DNA of 64,000 bases from Portulaca oleracea (lineage: Eukaryota; Streptophyta; Magnoliopsida; Caryophyllales; Portulacaceae). The notes under the pieces are model-generated. The model had not been told where the DNA came from. It saw nothing but the letters and a program-made list of their open reading frames with translations, and did no database searches. The stretch is from the NCBI GenBank assembly GCA_029582165.1, contig CM055882.1:20415867-20479866 (forward strand). The letters run 5' to 3'. Below are positions 59,264 to 64,000 of the stretch, one piece after another; positions within the stretch are counted from its first letter, which is position 1; each line of letters starts with the position of its first letter. Position numbers and translations under genes: made by a program.

Positions 59264-59456
59264 AAGTTTATTTTTATTCGCCAATCACATTTTGCTTGAT
59301 TGGCGAGAGGTCCACCTACTACTTTAGGTCTCCAAGGTTCGAATCCTGAGAACGACATCTCTCTTACTATTTCGGAGAGTGTTGTGGGTTGGAGTGGGGT
59401 CCATTTTTAGGCTATTGGCATCCCCTACCTATGTTAAGAAAAAAAAAGTTTATTTT
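59264..59456 (+). mobile_element. tRNA-derived SINE with 11-bp target duplication
   Basis: The element at 59275-59445 has a perfect pol III B-box, GGTTCGAATCC (59336-59346), preceded by an A-box-like TTGGCGAGAGG about 35 bases earlier. It ends in an A-rich tail (GTTAAGAAAAAAAA). AAGTTTATTTT flanks it at 59264-59274 and 59446-59456. It is shorter than and different from the Au SINE in MSH1. A free tRNA gene is excluded because no anticodon stem or acceptor pairing is visible. Confidence 0.8.
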
Positions 59457-60250
59457 AATCATTTTCTTAAAATATATAAAAATAATAAACAAAAATTATA
59501 ATTTTATACAATTTATATGTGATAATATCGTTATAGAATTCAATCATATTATTTAATTTCATTTTAATATATAATAATATATTTTAATAATTGAACAAGA
59601 TACTTTCTTACGCTAAAACTCATCTCATTTTCGTATGAGCCATAGAATTAGAAACCATTATTTTACATGTACCCCCTGTGAAGCTCAATCAAAGATCAAG
59701 GACACTGACAACTTGCTAAATTCAACATGGGTTCAAATACTATCATTGACAGTAACAATTTACGAGAATATTTGATTTATATAGTATTTGATACTTTCTT
59801 AATTTTTTTTTAGTACAAAATTTTGACCTTGGTGATATATAATCCGAGGCTTCTTTATTTATTTACACCTAAATTACCTCCTGAAATTTTGAAAATTTAA
59901 GTCATTAAAAGCCCACAATTGTGTCACATAGTTTTTCTTGACCTTGTACCAAAACATTAGTGGGGAACTCGAAAAAGTTATGCACGTACCTGCTTCATCG
60001 AATGAAATCCTGATAGAGAAAGCATAGCCAAATCTTTGATAACAAAAGCAAATAATAAAGAAAGGTAAGGGAAAGGGACGGCATGATCGGAGTCCACGTC
60101 CACCACTAACATTAATCGGAAGGATAAGATTATAGAAATGGTCAAACTCACAAACTCACTGATTCTAAATATATATGTACATCCAAACAAAAACTAGAAA
60201 GGTAGGTATGGTGGCCAGCCTAGCCCTCCCTAGCTGCAGAATACAGTTAC
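59457..60250 (+). promoter_or_regulatory. Spacer and probable promoter of the serine-rich-type gene
   Basis: This sequence is AT-rich and non-coding up to about 60100. A TATA-like AAATATATATGTAC lies at 60166-60179, about 75 bases before the ATG at 60251, a fair distance for a plant promoter. No further motifs are claimed. Confidence 0.4.
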
Positions 60251-60616
60251 ATGGCGTTGAAGATGAAGAGGTCATCAAGGGCATCAACAGAAGCAGGTGG
60301 CAGCAGTACTGGCACCATCAGGAAGAAGCTATGTCTGTGCTCGCCGATGACCCACCCAGGGTCATTCAGGTGCAGTCTCCACCGTGGGATCAGCAAGAAT
60401 AATAATAATAGGGGCTCAAACTCAACGACGACGACAGGCAGCAGTAGTAATGCTAGTACCCAATTGAAGATGAAGGCCATCCTATTGCAGATGATAAACC
60501 CATCAAGGCATGATCTCCAGCGACGCCGATGCTTCAGCCCCAAGCCCACCAGGTTTCGTCTCTCCCTTCGCAATCATAATCAGAATCATCCTCAGAACGC
60601 CCTCCTTGCTCATTGA
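60251..60616 (+). CDS. Small serine-rich-protein-related gene, intronless
   Basis: One exon of 121 codons. The centre of evidence is the block CLCSPMTHPGSFRCSLHR at residues 28-45. It closely matches the CLCSPTTHPGSFRC signature of a plant-specific family annotated only as serine-rich protein-related, whose biochemical role is unknown. A basic, serine-rich N-terminus precedes it. A low-complexity Asn/Ser/Thr stretch covers about 50-70. The C-terminal part has an RRRCFSPKPTRFRLSL block that also looks like the family's second conserved region. The length is normal for the family. No signal peptide or membrane segment is seen. The start is the first ATG in frame, after a TATA-like box. The similarity is from memory and was not searched. 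Confidence 0.8.
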   Translation: MALKMKRSSRASTEAGGSSTGTIRKKLCLCSPMTHPGSFRCSLHRGISKNNNNRGSNSTTTTGSSSNASTQLKMKAILLQMINPSRHDLQRRRCFSPKPTRFRLSLRNHNQNHPQNALLAH

Positions 60617-60664
60617 TTCAACCCAACCCACAAAAGTGTGCAAAAATTAAGCATACATGATCTA

Positions 60665-61742
60665 CGATGTGCACAGCACATTGCATAACTTTTTCGGGGG
60701 GTTAACCCTTTTTTTGGTGTATGTGTGTGTTTTCAATATTTAGATTTTGGTTTTCTTTGTGATTGATGTACAATATACTAGTTCTCCAGTTTTCAACATA
60801 TTTTCTTTTGGATCGAATTTTTCTTTGCTTTGCTCAATGAAAAGATTTTCTTTACTATTTGATTTTCTTTTTGGTTAGGATTGAGCAGAGTTGTCAAGTT
60901 CAATTTTGTCTTGCCCAAATATTCAAATTTATCATACTCAGAAAAAAAAAATAGATATTGTCGTAAATATTTTGTCCAATTTTGACATTCTTCGAATATT
61001 CGGGACACAATTTTTTTTTTCTTTTTGTCTACCGTTCGAACTCCATTTTGACCCTAATTTACGTCCATTCAAATTGTCTAGCTCGAAAAATTGATGAGTA
61101 ACGAACATTAATGCGTATCTGAATTTTAATATTAGCCGGTTTAACCATCTCAAATTTAACCCTAACCCTTTTTTTTTTATAGCACTATGAATTAAGATCA
61201 TTAGCTTTGAGTAAAATATGTCAGTTATTTGTTATAAAAGCTATGTATACATTTTAGATTGAAAATGATATAAGTCTTAGAGTAAGACTCGAAAAAAAAA
61301 AAGGATTGTCTTTTTTTTTTTTTTGCACCAAAACCTTATATGTATTAAAGCTCCAATCAAGCGCAGTCTTTCTAAAAACGGTTTCAGGGCCACCTTCTGT
61401 CCACACTTTCGCGCGATTATATGTGCACAGTGCATACTTTTATCGGGGGTTAACTTTTTTTTTATTTTTTTTGTGGTGCATGTGTGTGTTTTCAATGTTT
61501 AGATTTTGGTTTTCTATGTTATTAATGATGTTAAATATATTAGTTCTCCAGTTTTCAAGATATTTTCTTTTGGATGCATTTTTCTTTGCTATGTTCCGTG
61601 AAATGATTTTATTTATTTCAATTTCTTTGTTTAGGAATGAGCAGAGTTGTCAAAGTTCAATTTTGTCTTGCTCAAACATCCAAATTTATCATACTAAGAA
61701 AAATATTAGATATTGTCATAAATATTTTGTCCAAATTTTGAT
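60665..61742 (+). repeat. Direct duplication of ~320 bp, offset 762
   Basis: 60665-60985 and 61425-61742 share long blocks, including TGTGTGTTTTCAATRTTTAGATTTTGGTT, TTAGTTCTCCAGTTTTCAA and GAGCAGAGTTGTCAA. The constant shift is about 762 bases. The first copy begins about 50 bases after the stop codon of the serine-rich-type gene and may be its 3' UTR. The second copy has no coding part. Confidence 0.85.
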
Positions 61743-61743
61743 A

Positions 61744-61858
61744 GGTAAAAAATAAAAGGAAAATGAAGATGACTTGTGCTTACTGAGTTGTCAGCCCTAC
61801 TTATTCAATCTCCTATCTGACTCAATCTCCTATCTTCATTTTCCTTTTATTTTTTGCC
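61744..61858. repeat. Hairpin element with 26-bp arms
   Basis: GGTAAAAAATAAAAGGAAAATGAAGAT (61744-61770) and its inverse ATCTTCATTTTCCTTTTATTTTTTGCC pair over 27 positions with one mismatch. The loop of about 60 bases holds CAATCTCCTATCTGACT repeated in part. It could be a very small MITE or a fold-back insertion. Confidence 0.75.
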
Positions 61859-62040
61859 AATAAAACACTCCACATTAGCAAAAAAAAAAACTTCCATGTC
61901 ATTTTTCCAGTAACCAGAAATTTGTGGAGGTTCACTAAGAAAAATATTATGTTAACTATAATTTGCCATTAACAAAAAGTTAAGTTTAGTTTGTAAGATC
62001 AGAATGGACATAAAGTTTGGTTTATTAGATTCCAATTTTC

Positions 62041-62155
62041 CTATATTATATTATATTATATTATATTATATTATATTATATTATATTATATTATATTATA
62101 TTATATTATATTATATTATATTATATTATATTATATTATATTATATTATATTATT
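62041..62155. repeat. (ATATT)n pentanucleotide microsatellite
   Basis: About 22 uninterrupted TTATA units. The Tyr/Ile/Leu open frame over it is an artefact. Confidence 0.97.
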
Positions 62156-62194
62156 CAATATCGACTTTATTTTTCTTTTAATATTAATCAAAAT

Positions 62195-62315
62195 CTATTG
62201 TATAAAAATGTCCAATACCCTTAAAGTTCAGTGTATTAGAGTCCAAGAAAAAAGTTCAGTGCATTATTGTTCAATATCCCTAAAGTTCAGTGTATTATCA
62301 TCCAATAATCCTATA
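62195..62315. mobile_element. MITE arm related to the 47577-48134 element
   Basis: TGTCCAATACCC, AAAGTTCAGTGTATTA, AGTGCATTATTGTTCAATATCCC and TCATCCAATAATCC repeat the arm sequence of the MITE in IPMDH intron 3. A diverged piece of the same repeat (AAAGTTTGGTTTATTAGATTCCAA) lies left of the microsatellite near 62012. No intact inverted pair is present. Confidence 0.7.
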
Positions 62316-62780
62316 AAATATGATGTAATTTTGGTGAAAATATAAGGGTAATAATATAATTTTAATGTCAAATAGTTAAAGGCTAATTCAAAAAAGCTCA
62401 TTAAATTAACTTTTTGGAAAAAAAAAACTTTTGAAGTCAAATAGTTAATTTAAAAAAATATTTACCAAACACACATTTAGTTGTTATGACTTGGTAAAAG
62501 AGCTAAATACCTCCAAACAACTTTTTTCCCCCAAAAAAAACTTGTGTCAACTCAAACACCACTTATAATTATAATACCATGTATAAATTATAAAATTATA
62601 TTTTTATCCATAGTTTTTTAAAGTTGTAAAAAAGTATCTAAAATATGTTTAATAGATATGGTTCATTCTCCGATTAGAGTGTCATTCATAATTATTGGTA
62701 TAAATAATGTATTCCAGACTTCCTATAATTAATAATTAATAGTATCTATAAAAAAATAGTATAAAAAATTATAATAAATA

Positions 62781-62992
62781 CTACCTCTATCCCAAAATGT
62801 TTGTCTTTTGACTAAATTTTGACCATTGATTACTCACAAATTATAATAAGTTACAATATAAAATTATCGTTATTAGAAAGATAACTCACTAAAAATTACA
62901 ATGGTGGTAATTTCATATTGTAACTCATTGTAATTTGTGAATTATTAATGGTCAAAATTTAGTCAATGGACAAACATTTACGACGGAGGTAG
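62781..62992. mobile_element. Stowaway MITE
   Basis: A 212-bp element with ends CTACCTCTATCCC and (reverse) CTACCTCCGTCG, flanked by TA at 62779-62780 and 62993-62994. The arms continue with AAATGTTTGTC...TGACTAAATTTTGACCA and its inverse. It differs in sequence from the Stowaway in MSH1 intron 7. Confidence 0.88.
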
Positions 62993-64000
62993 TATTAATT
63001 TCATAAAAAGCAAGACGCTTACATATTGTCTTGCCCCAAGCCGCATATCTATTAGATTTAATTAGTGAAGAACTTTGGATCGTCTAATGTTGTGAATTTG
63101 AATCTGCGATCTACTTGTCTTGATTTCTTAGTTGATTAATGTCCACTTGATTAGTTATTAACTAAATAACTCATGTTTATCTAGAATATAATTTTTAGAT
63201 AATAGGGAATTATAAACAAATTAGGAATAATCCTTCCTATATAAGTAGTATTCCTATTAAGTGTAGCATATGACTCTAAGTCTAACCTATATATACCTAC
63301 GTGATATATATCAAGTGAGATACTTAATCTTATTTGTATTCTCTCTTGAGAAAAACCACCATTAGTCGGTTTTGGGATTTTGGGGTGTGAATTGCCCCGG
63401 TGGCTCGACACTAAATAGCTACCAGTGATCTCAAGACTCGGGGCATGAAACCGCGCGGACTGATGACGCGAAGGTGAGGCTGACAGACAGTGATTTTTGA
63501 ACATGCAAAATCACAGCAAGTGGGAATTCATGGGACAAAACTCAGTAATCTGATCTCGTTTCCGCACTTGAGGTATTTCCGATTCTGCTCTATAGTGCTT
63601 TGTTATGTTTGCTCTGGTTAATCACTCCTAAGATTGAATAAGATTTATGTTCATATTTAATCTTCTGTTTTCTTCCAAGTTTGTCGAATTAGTGTGTTTT
63701 TATGTGTTATGACTATGTGCTTACCCCTGACCCCTGAGATCCCCAAGACCCCAGCCTCAAATCCCACCATAGACATCGCTTGACCTTTATGATCGATCTC
63801 AATCACATAATACTCATCATTTTTCTCAATCAGAAAAGGAGATCATATCTTTTTTGTTCTCGAGAAAATAGAAAAAAGGGTAGAAGATGAATTTTATATA
63901 AATTCAATAGATTAGTTTCTAAGTAAAATTAAAAGATTTGATTTTAAGTAAAATCAGAGAGATGCCCGTCAGAAACAACAGAGGAAAGGTGGCCCATGTA
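62993..64000. other. Unresolved sequence at the right edge
   Basis: No gene recognised. The stretch 63180-63560 has a TATA-like CTATATAAG (63236-63244) followed by a run of A/T-rich leader and a sharp rise in GC near 63390. This resembles the promoter part of an LTR, but neither end can be defined within the window. Confidence 0.3.

Noticed and set aside
59336..59346. Possible tRNA gene suggested by a perfect B-box
   Set aside because: No cloverleaf can be drawn; the A-rich tail and flanking direct repeats indicate a SINE.

Overview
The window is nuclear DNA of a flowering plant, very probably a eudicot. It has long GT-AG introns, AT-rich spacers, and plant transposon families (Tat-like Ty3/gypsy, LINE, Au SINE, Stowaway, hAT, MULE and PIF/Harbinger derivatives). 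Two large intact nuclear genes for organelle proteins can be rebuilt exon by exon. Assignments rest on reading the sequence and on recalled family features; no database search was run.

Layout. 1-6842 is the 5' part of a decayed minus-strand Tat-like LTR retrotransposon: an LTR at 5172-6842, a primer binding site next to it, tandem repeats, and a broken pol remnant. 6843-17516 is gene-free and holds two solo LTRs with perfect 5-bp target duplications (8707-10981 and 12124-12992), a hAT derivative with a perfect 8-bp duplication (14679-15331) and several MITEs. 17517-40980 (+) is MSH1, the plant organellar MutS homologue: 22 exons, an uninterrupted 1135-codon frame, and introns swollen by a MULE-type MITE, a Stowaway, a 1.5-kb PIF/Harbinger-like element, two LINE copies (one carrying a nested solo LTR) and an Au SINE. 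40981-43208 is the spacer between convergent genes. 43209-54574 (-) is a chloroplast 3-isopropylmalate dehydrogenase gene: 11 exons, 410 codons, with LINE and MITE insertions in introns 1 and 3. 54575-60250 is mostly non-coding repeat with one SINE. 60251-60616 (+) is a small intronless serine-rich-type gene. 60617-64000 holds a direct duplication, a hairpin element, a pentanucleotide microsatellite, another Stowaway and unresolved sequence.

The two large genes share no pathway. MSH1 acts in organelle DNA stability and IPMDH in leucine (possibly also glucosinolate-type chain-elongation) metabolism; they are simply convergent neighbours. The main theme is an essential organelle-maintenance gene whose reading frame and splice sites are conserved while its introns collect nested transposons.
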